Counted from the stretch's first letter, positions 38,963 through 52,334 are shown. The stretch is DNA of 64,000 bases from Plutella xylostella (GCF_932276165.1 NC_063984.1:7385501-7449500), one strand, 5' to 3'. Notes: a model not told the origin generated them from the sequence alone. Program-made: numbers and translations.

Positions 38963-40414
38963 ATACTAAGCACAAACCGGCAACTGTAACGTGGGAAGCC
39001 CTTCACTTCAGCCCAGTGGACCGATGACTTTTGATCGGTAGCCAGTAGGGGTTGAATAAGGAAGACAAAGTAAACAATGATGTGCCGCTTCCTTAGGTCG
39101 CTTCTTATTTCCTAGTCTACGAGGATTTTTTTTATATTCAAGTGTAATTTTGTAATTTTATTGTCATCTTCTTAGAAACCAACATAAGTACCTACTTGAA
39201 AAGGAAGCACTTGTGCCTACATAAACCTAGGTTCTTACGCAATCAATACCTGTGTACAGTGTACATTGAGTTACGAACTTTTGTTTGAGTACAAATTCTT
39301 TTTTTGGAAGATATCGTTTGCAACAACAAAAGAAAGTTTCTTTTCTTAAAAACTGGTTACGAGGGGCTGAATATTTCATCACGCTGAGTGACGATGTTGT
39401 GTTACGGAGAGTAACAGACGTGACGCGAGGCAGAATCGTCCGTATCTGCCTGCGCATCTCCTAATCCTAATCAAATAACTGACCCATCTGTGGGTAGCTA
39501 TTCTACTGCATACCCTTTGTGCAGATTTATTTCACACGCCTAATTAACATACAGCCAAAAACACTCGCCGCTGCGAAGGTGGCTCTTAATATTCAAAACA
39601 CCAAACGGGTGGCCGTTTTTTAAGGTTACCCTTTAAGGGGCAGAGACCGCAATTTCAACTAACTCTCATTAGCTTACTTACATTATTAAGCAAATGGAAA
39701 AGATAATGGATTAGGCGCGTAAATATATTTAACACCATATAAACTGAGATTAAGAGGCTATAAAGTTTTATGTGGCAGTAAACATGCTGACAGAAAACAT
39801 AACTTGAGGTGAAGCCTGGCGATGGCGACGCTATGAACGAGCCTCTGAACGACCTCTTGTTAAAATATGCGCGACACAGAGAAATATAGCTAAATTCTAC
39901 GACGTTCTTATTTGAATTGTTTCTGAAGTAATAACACAATTGAGTTCTTATTTATTTTATATTGGCCTAAGAAATCAATTACTTATTATAGACACTTTGA
40001 GCGATATACAGGAAGTTGCTATTGCAACTATAGTAAGCCGAAAGGTGATGCACATATTTCCACGCCCGAGTCCGCGTTTTCATATGTATTTTCATAATAC
40101 AACTTTATGCATTTATGTATAATGCAATACTTATACATATATGTAACATAATATTAATAATATAAAAAGTGATAGTGCCCTCAAGGGAGAAATAAATATG
40201 TCATCTTCTTGAGCGATCTCTAACACATAACAAATGATCATTTCACGTTTCACTCCCAAAGTTATGTCTTTATTACCACGAACGCTTCCCAACGTGTCTT
40301 CCTGTCATAGATATGGATGTAGATTGCACAACATTACACTGGCGAAATATTCTCTCTCTGACATCAGCCTAAGGTGCTGTGCCCACTGCTAGAGTCGAGG
40401 TCCGTGATAGTTTG
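38963..40414. other. No recognisable gene
   Basis: Minus frames at 39227-39457 and 39655-39939 show no domain. No repeats were identified. Confidence 0.55.
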
Positions 40415-40564
40415 TATGTAGGTTTGTTATGCTTACCACTTTAAGCTGTAACTAAACGGGTTTTGATAAAACTTAAAGCTTAGAACATACAGGCTTATGT
40501 TTTTCGAAGAATATCCCCGGGAAAATCTTTTAAGGTGAAGCGAAGCTCGCGGGAAATGCTAGTT
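40415..40564 (-). mobile_element. Lepidopteran dispersed repeat (TTTCCCGCGAGCTTCGCTTC type)
   Basis: Read on the minus strand it begins AAACTAGCATTTCCCGCGAG and continues with CTTCGCTTCACC. About 100 bp later it has CATAACAAACCTACATACAA. I recognise this beginning and end as a very common repeat in moth and butterfly sequences; its class is uncertain (probably a retroposon 3' part). Confidence 0.5.
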
Positions 40565-41860
40565 TAAAATATAGAGAACGTGCGCCTCCTGGTCGCCGCC
40601 GCCGCGACCCCTCCTCGACTCTCGGCCAGTGAGCGGAGCGCCTAAAGCTAAAAGGAACTCCGACATAAGAAGAGTTGCCCTCAATAAAAACTTGTTATTC
40701 CTTATGTTATGGCATTTCGCAATCCATTCCAATACAATATGTCTATATTACTGCTGAAATATAAGTTTTTCGGTTCATTTTTGTCTTAAGTGGGGACTTA
40801 AAAGTACAAAAATACTACTAGATGTATGTCTTATTACTTTTCTATAGTGGTAGCTATACCAGAAATTTTATAGTTAAAATAAAGTATATCAATATAAATA
40901 GATATTTAGGTACCTCTTTCGTGAGCCTGTTTGACTCATTTCATAAAAAAGTTTTTAAAAAAAATCTAACAATTTATATAGCCCAAAACATGAGGTTTTT
41001 GCTGAAAAAAAAACTTATGTCAATCAGTCCACCTGTATCCGAAAAAACACAGAAACACTTTTCTTTTGAATTTTATAATAAGATAGTTTCTAAGGCTATC
41101 CTTCACCAGCGCCCTACACAGGCCTAATGCGCATCCTGTTTCGGGTTGAAGCAAGCAGATTGGATTTCACTCGCCCCCGCGACTCTCCCCGAAAGCCTTC
41201 ACTTATTTGAAACAATCATAATATGAGCCTGATCCTGCGAAGCCGAGCCACTTACAGCTCCAGTGTAGAGTTACAGTCATTATTTATTTTAGGATAGTTA
41301 CTCTGTTTCTACCATGAGATCTTCGAGATACAAGTAGGTGAGGTGTATTATTATGATGATAGATAGTTTTCAATATAAGGACTTACTCCAAAATAATATA
41401 ATACATGGCTCGAAAAACAAACGTAGTATTGGGATCGTCTTTTTCTACAAAGATAACGGGAAAATCCACTGTGATTACCAACTTTTTGTTACACTAATCA
41501 CTATTACTAGTCATATATAGCACTGTACGAATGCTGTATACCCCTAAACGTACGCACAACATAAAAATTGGCAGAATATACATTACAAATGTATAACCTA
41601 TTATTTGTAGGTATATTAAATAAACAATAACCGTATTATACATAATTTACAACAAACTTTTAAACAAAAACTTTAAATTCAATTTTGGATTACCCGGAAT
41701 TATTTCTTGGCAGGCAACGCTAGAAATTAAAGCAGGGGATTATAAACCTTAATATTTTGTGTAAGCTTCCCAGCGGAGCAGTAGCTGGGCGGAAGCTCCT
41801 AGTCAAGGGAGTAATAAATTGTGCAAACCGAGTCTGTTCATTGCTGGTCGTCCCGCGCGC
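40565..41860. other. No recognisable gene; possible repeat at 41640-41815
   Basis: The minus strand of 41640-41815 (GACTAGGAGCTTCCGCCCAG near its start) has the style of another moth repeat family. The plus frame at 40822-41127 is Lys/Phe-rich and AT-driven, and is not called. Confidence 0.4.
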
Positions 41861-41943
41861 CGTAGCACTTCGTAGCGGCTCGTAGCCGTAGCATGCGCGT
41901 AGCACATCGTAGCTCGTAGCATATTGTAGCTCGTAGCACGTCG
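41861..41943 (-). repeat. GCTACG-rich cluster 3
   Basis: On the minus strand GCTACGAGCTACAATAT and GCTACGAGCTACGATGT are two tandem 17-bp copies. They are followed by GCTACGCGCAT, GCTACGGCTACGAGCC and GCTACGAAGTGCTACGG. Confidence 0.85.
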
Positions 41944-44865
41944 AGACACTGCAGCGCACAGCCACTGATCTATTTATACCACTGGCAATTTTTATTTATC
42001 TCATTTCATTTTCCGTACCCTCAGAAGCATCATCAACTCGTAATCCTCTTCAGCCTTTGTCATCCTGCTAACTACGTACGTCCTGTTTAAGGTCTGCTCA
42101 ATCTCTCGAAGGCTGAGAGAGAGAGAGACAATCTCTCGAAGCACCAATACGAGACCCTTTAGAAACTGAACTTAGCAGCCCTAACAATCTCACGTACCAC
42201 CGTTATAAACTAATTATAAACTATTTTACAATAATTCGTGAGCTGAGAGTCTAAGATCTTTCCAAGTACTCGACTGCGGTTGTAAATACTCGACAACGAC
42301 AAAACTTCCCACAGCATGCAAATTGTTAACAAATTCTTGCCCTCGTCTCAGGTAATTGAATTAAGACTGGCCAGCGCCAGGCTGTTATGTAGGTCAATTG
42401 TATACACAACACAATATCCGAGACAACATTCGCAATAAGTCTAACAGCTCGCAACTAGACAGAACACAGCCAGATCGACCCTGAGTCAGAAAGATACATA
42501 AAATTTTATTGCGCCCATAGGATAAATTACCTAGTGCTCTATATTGGTGTTGTGTGTTGGTAAGTTTGTTTGTTAGGATTTTCCGAAGACGGCTGTGAGT
42601 AAATTAGTGTGTGTAGTGGTAGTGTTGTTTAATTAAAACGCTGAACGCATTAGCGCGCGGGAGCGGCGCGGGGCGGCGCGGGGCGGTGCGGGGGTGATGA
42701 GAGGAATGTCACTCCGCCAAACTCCACAATTTATTCCGTTCAAATTAATTCTTTGTCTTCCCCCCTCCCGCCCCGCCCGCCGCCACCTACCAGCTGACGA
42801 CTATTGTTTTAACTTTCGTTTTAGCTATTATAGCGTTCCAACGCCACATTTGGCGACACAAAAAACTCTGCCATAGAGAGTGCAAATTCGCCACCAAAAC
42901 TTGTATAGAACGTTTCAAAACTAATAAATTTGCTTTCCTACTTACATAAAACAGTTTTAAGTGTTTATGTAGCACAGGATGTAAGTGGCGGCCGGGGAAC
43001 TCAATCGCTTTACCTACTAAACGTTAACCTGAATAGTAAAATACTTCTTTTTGTATCTAGGATGTGTTTTGTAAATAATAAGAACCAAACATTTTGTCGA
43101 TATTACCCTGGTGCTTATGTGAATACGTTATGTGAGTTTCTTGTGTATGAATGGCTGTTGACGAGTTTAATATATTTTGTTCGTCCACCTGCAAGTTACA
43201 CTTCACTTCTCACTGTTTATTGTTTTCAATGTTTTTAGTCGATTTCAATAGTTTACGCAGTAGTATCATTTACTACGGCTCGCGGGCACACGCTCGGTAA
43301 GTTGATAAAAATTGGGACAAAACTGATATGTTTACTATTTTTAATTTGAAATTATCTTGGAGAGGTAAACAAACTAGACTGCTTGCAGTGGTACCAACAG
43401 AAGAACTTCAAATGCTTCAAATGATAATAGTGTGACCAGATGGTCACATGTTCATTAGAAATCTGTTGTTACCTACTTAGATTTTTATACGTTGTGTGGA
43501 AAAGCAGTTTGACCTATTAAATAGGAATGAACAAACATTTATAAAGTATACAAAGTGCGCGAACAATGGGCTCTCACCACATGTTTACGGAGCCACTGAG
43601 CAGCGGAACTCTATTGGCTACGACAATACTAATTGCGGATTACTCTTGCTTGTTCAGGATTATTTATATGTTTGTTTATTCGCGCCGTATCGCCGGACTG
43701 GCCACACACACGCACCGATTTCTAGAAATCCCCAACTAGCCTTTCTTCCTTCTTGTACTCGTGAATATAGGTAGGTACATATCTGTATTTAGGTATATTT
43801 GCCTATTTATTAATCTATTGGGCAAACGGATATCATGAAAAACAAGTCTACTTTCTGATCTAAAATAAACCCGGCATATAACTTTACGGAATCCGTATAA
43901 AATAATAAGATCTTGAAACGGGTAAAAAATATCGCTTCGTGGAAAAGCAGTGGCTCTGATTGTCAAGGATTTGTAATATCTATTTCAGCACTTTTGCCGT
44001 AAGGATGGTCGGTAGTAAAACGAGGAAAAAAGATACAGCACCGCAGAATGGCCGCGAGCCAACTGGCTTCGTCGAGATTACAAGTGCGCCATCTACTGGC
44101 ACAGCTATAAACTATACCACCCTCACTATACATAAATATAATACGCGACTCATAAATATATCAAGTACTTTAGGTGCGACCCAGTTTCTTTTCTGTATTC
44201 TGAAAAGATTTTAGCAACAGCAAAGGTACGTAATTTCAATTAAATAGTTTGGTAACGACTCCAAATAATAGTAGATCAACAGTTGTGTTATCAAATTCAC
44301 ATAATTAGTTAACTTCGTTGACAAACACTGCTGTAGGTACGTTATAATTATAACTTACATGATCTGCATATTTTTTGTATGTTTTTTTTTTATTTATTTT
44401 CATTTTATACACTTTTATACTAGGTAATGGCAAAAGATGCAAAATGCTGGCATATAATTAGGGTAAGCTGGTACAATACAATGCCGCTCTATTCAGGCGC
44501 TGCCAACACAAGTGCCAACCCCTATTCGTTTGCTCTCGGCCACTCATTATAACTCTACTGCCTCGGGAACGCTACATTAGTCCAATTAAGATAGCAGATC
44601 TAAATGTTTTGTCATTCATCCAGCCCGTGTCACATTAGTGCATTTACAAACATATAAATAACATGAATTAAGTGTTTGGTGTGTCAGAGTATACAGTGTA
44701 GCAATTTTGTTATCAAGGCTTTTGATAGAATTTTTATACGAGTGTTTTTGACATAAGGTATAAAGCAAGATAGGCGAAAGAACTGAGTTATCCTTCAGAA
44801 CTGATTGAGGAATATCAAGGAGTGTTTAGGAACAATAATTAAATACTACAGTCACTCTAGAACTA
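41944..44865. other. No recognisable gene; short GC-rich tandem repeat and a CTCF-like motif
   Basis: A 10-bp GGGCGGCGCG repeat (3-4 copies) lies at 42661-42695. An interrupted palindrome TGTGACCA-GA-TGGTCACA lies at about 43429. A CTCF-core match is at 44086-44099. Frames up to 102 codons show no domain. Confidence 0.5.
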
Positions 44866-44943
44866 CAGGGTGTTGCAAAAAGGGTATACTAAGCCAAAAC
44901 CTCCGTGTGCAGCATGTTATATCTAAGCTCAAACAACACCCTG
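44866..44943. mobile_element. 78-bp CAGGGTGTTG-type mariner MITE
   Basis: TA flanks at 44864-44865 and 44944-44945. CAGGGTGTTGCAAAAAGGGT at the left and CAACACCCTG at the right are inverted termini. Its left 30 bp is identical to the start of the 45.6-kb element, so this is a deletion derivative of it. Confidence 0.8.
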
Positions 44944-44992
44944 TATATTCAAATACTAAGTACCTGAGGTACCTAGTATTTGAATATACAGG
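44940..44992. repeat. 53-bp near-perfect palindrome abutting the MITE end
   Basis: The arms 44940-44965 and 44967-44992 have one mismatch around a single central base. The left arm begins with the last bases of the MITE (CCTG) plus its TA target site, so the MITE terminus and its flank are mirrored. Confidence 0.9.
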
Positions 44993-45595
44993 TGAAAAGA
45001 GTACTAAAAAAATAGCCCTACACATTGCTTATGGCATTGTTCTATGAACAGTTTCCTGATATGAAACCCTTTGTACAGTGGTGCCGCTGGCCGGCCGCCA
45101 GCCCCGCATGTTCAAATGTTCATATCTCGCTGGATCAGCGTGACTTACAATACTGGTTGTACCTCATACTTTTTAGTATCAATTTTTTGGTCGGCGCCGA
45201 AACTTTTGTCTCACAAACCGACGTGAGCGGAATCGGGCGTTGCTTTATTTGGTCGGGATCCTCGGACTTTTTTATAACTTTGCAAGAAACTTTGTAAAAC
45301 TCGTAGCTTTAAATAACAAAACTTGTTTTATGGGGTATGCAAATAAGTATACCTATCTACTGTTGCTTACAAATATTAAGTACATAACTAGGCATACCTA
45401 CCTAGATATGAAAATAAACAAAAGTTTTCTATGTGATCTAACAAACGATTCGAATAGTGGACTGGTTAGTAATACCTATTGCGCCGAATTTGTTAGATTT
45501 ACAACCGGAGCGTACAATTTACAACTAAGCACCACGAGTTTCAGTCTATGTCTTTGGTTACTATTACCTAATGACTTGACTAAAATACATTTCTA

Positions 45596-45824
45596 CAGGG
45601 TGTTGCAAAAAGGGTATACTAAGCCGAAAAACTTTTGTTCTACGAGTTTTGGAAATTCACAAAAAAAATATTCGTTCTCCATAGTAAAAAGTCACGTTAC
45701 CAATAAAGTTTCTACGGAAAAGGAAATATTTTTTCGTGAATTTTCAAAAATCGTAGAACAAAAGCTGTTCAGGATGACCCCTGAGTCACCCCCTTTCTTA
45801 GCCTAGCCTTTTTGCAACAACCTG
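45596..45824. mobile_element. 229-bp CAGGGTGTTG-type mariner MITE with long inverted ends
   Basis: TA flanks at 45594-45595 and 45825-45826. The left end CAGGGTGTTGCAAAAAGGGT and right end (complement CAGGTTGTTGCAAAAAGGCT) match, and the pairing continues inward through CTTTTGTTCTACGA and AATTCAC, making most of the element foldback. The end of a 188-codon chance frame (45240-45806) runs into it. Confidence 0.88.
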
Positions 45825-45826
45825 TA

Positions 45827-47907
45827 TATGGGTATAATTCGCAGTACTCGTACGTCAGAACGAGGCGTCGTCATGTTCAATTATTGTGTTGTTAAATATG
45901 GATATGTTTACGAGTATATCGGCCAAACTTATAATAAATACGTACTTAAAGCAATTAATAACTCCACAACATCCGTCCGCTAAAGTCAACTTTCATAAAA
46001 TGATACAAAACTTTCACGGACTAGTATCTCTCAGTAAAAGCCGAAAGTTAAACGAGGCATGCAGAGTATTGCGAGCCGCAACAAAAGTACAGGAACGTTC
46101 GACCGAGCGATCCCAGCCGACTGTAGCCAAATGAGGACCGAGTGGATTGGTTAACATAAGCGGCTCGCGACCGATTGAACTCTGATAGAATTATCGAAAC
46201 AAAGACAGCGGTGGCCGCGGCCGCTTTGTCGAGGCTTCCACCGGCTGTATCAATGAGCCGCGTCGCTGGAAGTCTTTCAGTGCCTGTCGTATGGTTATAT
46301 GAGTCATGTACAGAAGTATATAAGTACAGAATAATAATTAACATTAATGCTCATGCATTGTAACTTATATTTCTTTGCATGGTTTCTTAACACCACTACT
46401 GTTCGCAATGCAAGTTTTCAGGAGCTTCCATGAGTAGAAATATTTGAAGAAATATCTGCTTTTAATTATTTTTTTGTACCCCGTTATTCACATTGTACAT
46501 ATACCTACCTACATAATGTTGCAATAGCTAATAATTATACAATTCTTAAATACGACCGTTGTATACGTACAAATTAAATAATATTACTCTATTAATTAAT
46601 TACATAAAACGTAAATCATAAATCTTTTAATAAGTAACCACAAATCATTATACTAGCATTAATCCGTGAGGTTCATAACGGATTAAAAAGTTTTGAGGTG
46701 GATGTGGGATTAAAACTATACCATATCTATACCAGAGGAACATTTACATGTGAACTTGAAATCCGTGCAGGCGTATTCAGGCTTGCTGATTGCGTAACAA
46801 CGTGCAAACTTTACTATTAAGTACATGTAACTACACTTAGTTCCCCGAAATATTGTGGTTGTAAACCTTGTAAATACACGTACAATAATAAACAGACACA
46901 AAGCCCGTTACAATTTGAGTGCACAGCATATTTAAATGACATAGTTTTGTGACGTGATGATGTAGCGAGGCGTCACTGTGGATCATTTTCCGGTTTCCCG
47001 CCAACGCGCCCGGTAACATCATGATTCAACACCTCGTTGTAAACAATTAAACAAGGAGCACACTTCTAACAAACACTAAAACTCAACTTACACTAAAACT
47101 TTTAACTTCAAAATGTTAGCAGCATTTTAGAGAAGACTACTTTTTTAACAGAAAAAGAAATAAATTATAAACCGTGCACAGCGAAGCAAAGCATTCACTG
47201 CACGTACGAAGTAGTTAAGACGAAAAACTTTTAGCTCTTGAAATATGTGTTGCGATCTTTATTTTAGAGAAAACTAACCAAGGAACGGTTTTTATTTTGG
47301 CTCATAAATAAAGACGAATTATTGTTTTATGAACTCCAAAGTACTCCAAACAAAGACTTCGTAACTATAAACGTTAAAAGTTACTATTGGACAAAAAATA
47401 GCTTGGTATGTATACCTACAATTTATTCTAGAAAGTCGCGGTATTTTAAAAACAGCTCCTCTTTTTTTATGCGTGTACCTAATTTTATCAAAAATATTTA
47501 TGCAGATTTGTGCTTACCAGGTATTTATTAATTCAGCAAGAATAAGCAAGAATTTTGATATTTAATCATAAATCGGCCATTCCTGAGTGAGATTGCATCG
47601 CGCATTCCTCCATGCGGGATCTCCATATCGCATCCCGACCGCACGCCGCGCCCGTGGGGAAATACCACACTCTCGGTTTTAGAATTACCACCCGCCCGTC
47701 AGAATTGTATGCGAATATCACCCAATTCGCATTTAAATATTCAAATCGCTATCTATTGTTTTCTATTTCGATCTAGTTTCAAATTTGAGCGTTCGTGAAA
47801 CGTTGATTGAGTGAGTACCGATGTATCTGTAGTGTTTGTCGTATGACGTAAGTCCCTAACTGTGATGGTGCAGAGTGTATAGTATAGTATGTGAATAGAA
47901 AACCGAT
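45827..47907. other. No recognisable gene
   Basis: Opposed frames at 45886-46134 and 46048-46344 overlap and show no domain. A GC-rich spot GGTGGCCGCGGCCGC lies at about 46210. No repeats recognised. Confidence 0.55.
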
Positions 47908-49137
47908 TTATATTTTATTTTTTATTTTATTTGTTAGGGATAACAAACAGTTATACATTAAAACTTAGATATATGATCTTAAATATGTTACATGACAGAA
48001 TGTATAACCCACAGCGTTATCCACGTATTACTATGTTAAATATTAATTAAATAACAAAAACAACAGTCAGAACAGATGGTGTGTGTAAATTATGAAGTAA
48101 GTAAAGTATGTATGCAAATATAATGTAAGTAAGTATTTTGTGTATTGTGTATTACCCCAAATAATATTAATATTAATAATATTATGTATTATTGAAATAT
48201 ATAAACATCCGTGAATGCAACATTTTTATCAAGTAATATAGCTATTAATGTATATATATATATATATATATTTATGTGTATATTATATTATTACAATGTA
48301 TACTCGTAGTAGGTTTATTTATTCATTAGTATTGTTAAGATTGCGCAAGACCTCTTGTTTGTACTTAGAATGTGAGCTCGAGAATATATCAATGCCAAGG
48401 AAGAATGTGTTATAGTCATCTACCATTCGGCGCAACGGCGCGCGCAAGCCTGCGTTAGTGTTGCTGCCGGGAGCAGCGAACAGCCTGCGCCGGCGCACCG
48501 CGCGCAGCTGCGCCGTACGGGGCACTTCGTATGACAGGAGGCGAGTCAGCTCAGTACAATTATACCTACCGTGACAGATGTTGTACAGCGTCATGGCGGA
48601 CAGAAGTGTTCTTCTAGACTCAAGACTGGGTAGATTATATAGTTGCATTAATTCGGAGTAAGGTAGTCGTGAACCAGCGCAGCGATAGTGAACAGCTCGT
48701 AGAAATTTACGTTGTACTTTTTCAATAATATCTTTATATTTAGCGTAATAAGGAATCCATATTGCAACAGCGTATTCTAGTTGGGACCTAATCAAAGTCT
48801 TATAGAGGTAAATATATGTGGAGGGGTGTACGAAGTCTATACTTGATCTCATGACAAACCCGTACATTTTATAGGCTTTGTTTACAATTTTATTAATGTG
48901 TTCATCAAGATGTAGTTTACAATCAAGTTGCACTCCAAGATCACGAAGAGAATCAACTTTAGTGAGTAACTGGCTATTAAGTAGGTATGGATAGTTGAAT
49001 ACATTCTTGTTTTTGGTGAAGTTGACAATATTACATTTTTTTATATTTAGTTGTAGTTTATTACGCAGGCAGTAGTCTGAGAAACGAATTAGATCACGTG
49101 GATATGAATTGTTTAAAGGTAGGTAAATTATATTCAT
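47908..49137 (-). mobile_element. 5'-truncated non-LTR retrotransposon (Jockey/CR1 superfamily) with RT C-terminal part
   Basis: An intact 272-codon frame at 48319-49137 starts within the reverse-transcriptase domain. Residues ~14-40 fit the segment after the YADD box (RFSDYCLRNKLQLNIKKC). Residues ~66-83 (LRDLGVQLDCKLHLDEHI) fit the next conserved block. Then come LYKTLIRSQLEYAVAIWIP, VQRKFLRAV and a basic C-terminal region rich in Arg. Endonuclease, ORF1 and the catalytic YADD box are missing, so it is dead. After the stop, about 400 bp of 3' UTR leads to an A/T-rich tail at about 47908-47935 (AAATAAAATA-like on the minus strand). The first ~13 codons are probably flanking DNA. Confidence 0.9.
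48248..48271. repeat. (TA)n microsatellite in the retrotransposon 3' region
   Basis: About eleven uninterrupted TA units lie immediately 3' of the reverse-transcriptase frame on the minus strand. Confidence 0.85.
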
Positions 49138-49947
49138 CTGATAAGGTAACTAAAACAAAACACTTATGTTTTAATCAATAGATACTTACATTTATACAAG
49201 TTATAAAAACATTGCATAAGCACTGTAAAGTAGTATGTAATAAAAAACAATATCACCGAATCACTCAATGCTTCGAAAGGCTGATAGAAAATAAATCCGC
49301 TTACACAAAGCAAATGATACCCTGAATAAGATGAATAGAATAGAAGGAGCCGCCTCCTCGTCACACTCATTCCTCAATAACATCCTTTCATTTGAATCTC
49401 AATGCTTCGATGACACCCGGAATATTCAATCCAGGAGTAAACTATTCATTCGCCGGGTACGATCCATACACCGCAGCCGGCTTAGAGTGATGCCAATGAT
49501 ACCCAGCATGGGCGCCGGCCACGCACAGTGCCAAATGTACGAATCTAAACTACTTTATTATTTGCAAAGTTAAAACATGTTTTGGAAATACTGTTGATAC
49601 TTGTGCTTCGGTTTTGAAACTTATTTACGTTGGGAAATGTATTCAGTGTTTCGACGAATATGTTTCTTACACAGGTATCGGCCATCAGTAGGTACCGGTA
49701 AGGATCCTACTAGGTATGTATTACCTATCTCTGTGCTAGCTATACGTACGTGGGTAGATGTGTACACTCAAACACAACCCTACAAAGCGGTACAATTTTT
49801 CCCTTTGACATTTGTAAAAGAAAAAGGATAACCGCTCTCCGCAGGTCGAGCGCAAAAAAATATGTCTGAGGTTTCATATCAAAGTGATGTCTCTAAAAAC
49901 TCCATAATTATTGATGACTATGATATATTTTTGTACAATAAAATACC
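49138..49947. other. No recognisable gene
   Basis: Frames of 60-80 codons only. GAATAGAATAGAA near 49332 recalls a simple retroposon tail. Confidence 0.5.
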
Positions 49948-50239
49948 TATAGATATTAAAAAACAAAAACAAAAAAAACAGGCACTCACGCCTTGTACTA
50001 ATGTACTCCCTTGCGGGGTAGGCAGAGGTGCATTGCTGCACCCACTTTTCGCCAGAGTGTTATGTTAGTCCCAATGTAATAGGGGGCGGGCCTATTGCCA
50101 TTTTACGGGCACATCCAAGACCCGAGAACAAATATCTGTGTTTAAACAAATATCTGCCCCAGCCGGGAATCGAACCCGGGACCATCGGCTCAGTAGTCAG
50201 GGTCACTAACCACTACGCCATTCGGTCGTATAGATATTA
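49948..50239 (-). mobile_element. tRNA-derived SINE, copy 2, with 11-bp target-site duplication
   Basis: TATAGATATTA at 49948-49958 and 50229-50239 flanks a 270-bp element in opposite orientation to copy 1. The same A box and B box and body are present with only a few substitutions. The sense-strand tail differs: after GGCGTGAGTGCCTG it is T-rich (TTTTTTTTGTTTTTG), not the GTGCGT run of copy 1. Confidence 0.93.
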
Positions 50240-52300
50240 TGTTTACAAATATGGTGATAAATTTACTTCGGAATATTTAATATCTAAAACTTGCATGTAA
50301 AAGTTAAGTAAGTATATAGGTACTTTTGTGCTTTGAGTAACCTATGATAGTTCTCAGAATTATGAATATAGCCATAGTTATAATTAGCGACGAGCGAATG
50401 GCGTAGTGTATATATGTGTATATACGACTACTACTTTAAGTGTAATATAAAATATTATACTTAAAGTAGTGTCAGATTACTACATGCAGATTTAGATTTT
50501 TAATAAATATGCACCCTTTTACTATACTAATTTTACAAAGAGGACATACATATTTGTATTTATTGCTGTAACAAACAAACTGAAAAAGGACTAAACCGAC
50601 TTCAAAAATATTTCAGCATTATTGTACAATGTACATATAGCTTCATTATTAGAAACCCTAGTAATAGTATGTGTTATAGTTATAATTGTGTAGAAAGCGT
50701 GCCTAGATACGTGGTAGATGAGTTATAAGACGGGTAATGCGATAGGTATTCCCCATAGAGCTCTTGAAGACTGGCTTTTGCTCGAGTAATCTTATCAGAA
50801 ATACATTTTGCCAAGAAAAGAATCCCGGAAAAAACGTCCTACCAATTTATTACCTCACGTCCGATATAACTTTATAAAAAATCATATCAATAAGGGTTCT
50901 ATGATTAAAAATATTTTGGGTCGCCTGAATAGGTTACAATATGTCCGAAACGAAATATATTTTTATCAATGTACCTACTTAGAATGATGAAAACATGCAA
51001 ATAAATTCTAACTTCAATTTTGATAAAAAAGTTAATTGATTATGGTCGAGTTAGCAGTGTTTGTACGATACGTACCTAGCGGAGTGCAAACCAATAACGA
51101 GATCGTAATGACTATCGAAACTATAATACTACCTACTCGATATTTTTCAATACATTGATGAGATTACAGAAAATAACACGCATACTTAATCATACTAATT
51201 ATTTTGGTTGGTTTTTTTTTTGTCTGCAATTTGTGTCTTTTGGTACACTATCAGTACGGAGGTATGATCTGTTATTTTATAATTTACTATGTGTAGAATG
51301 TGTTCCAAGAAATGTACCTAAGTACACAGCCAATGTAAAGTTTTGGAGCGAAACGTATTGCACAATATGTATGTAATGTATAATATAAAAACAAATAATA
51401 AACTCAATCCTTGCTAGAAGAAATGCATGGCCTCCATGAACATGCAGGTGCGACGAATACGAATGTAAAGTTCGCCGATACAAATATGGCGGGCACGTGC
51501 CCGGCCTGCGAGACCTCGGAAGTGGCTCAAAGCAAGGACCAGAGTGTATGATACGGCCTTCCGCCTCACTGCACGCCTCTGACTCGTATTTGCTGCTCTA
51601 TAACCTCGTAATAATATTTGTTTGCAGCCGGCTCTTCTGAAAACTTTTATTTGAACTTCCATTTTGCGGTAAGACGGTCTACCCTAATGTTGGACATTAA
51701 ATTAAGTGTAAGTAGTCCATGTATACCTATGAAACTTGACTTATTTAAATTTGTATAAATATTTTCGTTAATCTACGAAGTCGACGGTTCAATTGTTTAA
51801 GAAAATACGCTATTACTTTTTCCTATCAACATGGAATAACATGTAAGTTAGAGAAGGCTAATAAAAAGATTGTTTTTCTTCGATTCCGGCAGATATGGGA
51901 TACGCACGGAGAAGCGGTTTATCCAGTACTTACCTCGTCGCCACCTGCACGTAGTGATGACGGTCTGTAGATGTCGAACTCACCGCTCGCACTGAACACT
52001 ATTTAATTGCGCTTATCTCCACACAGAAACACTAATCCAGACACACGGTTCTCCTCTCCATGCATTCTTGGAGAATACTAAGAGCACATAATTTGAATTT
52101 ACAGGTACACCGTTGGGCCAGCATAACCAGAAATACCTACTTTAAGAAATAGTTTTAAGGACCCTAGGAACTCAGACAAGGAATAAATAGAAAAAATAAC
52201 CCTACGTCCTTGTAATATCTTCTTGTGTATTCGAATGCGGTTAAAGCGAAGCTTGCCGCAAAGAGATAGTCGTAAACAGTCGAGCGGAAATAGCGCGTTG
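50240..52300. other. No recognisable gene; one 17-bp-stem hairpin
   Basis: CTACTTTAAGTGTAATA (50431-50447) pairs with 50453-50469 across a 5-nt loop with one wobble position. A 14-base match to the SINE head (CGAATGGCGTAGTG) at about 50396 may be a SINE scrap. Confidence 0.5.
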
Positions 52301-52304
52301 GGCC

Positions 52305-52334
52305 TCCGCCGCCGCCGCCGCCGCCGCCGCCGCC
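52305..52334. repeat. (CCG)n microsatellite
   Basis: Ten CCG units with little interruption. They explain the poly-Arg run in the minus frame at 52099-52365. Confidence 0.95.

Noticed and set aside
45240..45806. 188-codon plus-strand gene
   Set aside because: Its last ~70 codons are the MITE at 45596-45824, and the first part has no domain; an AT-tolerant chance frame.
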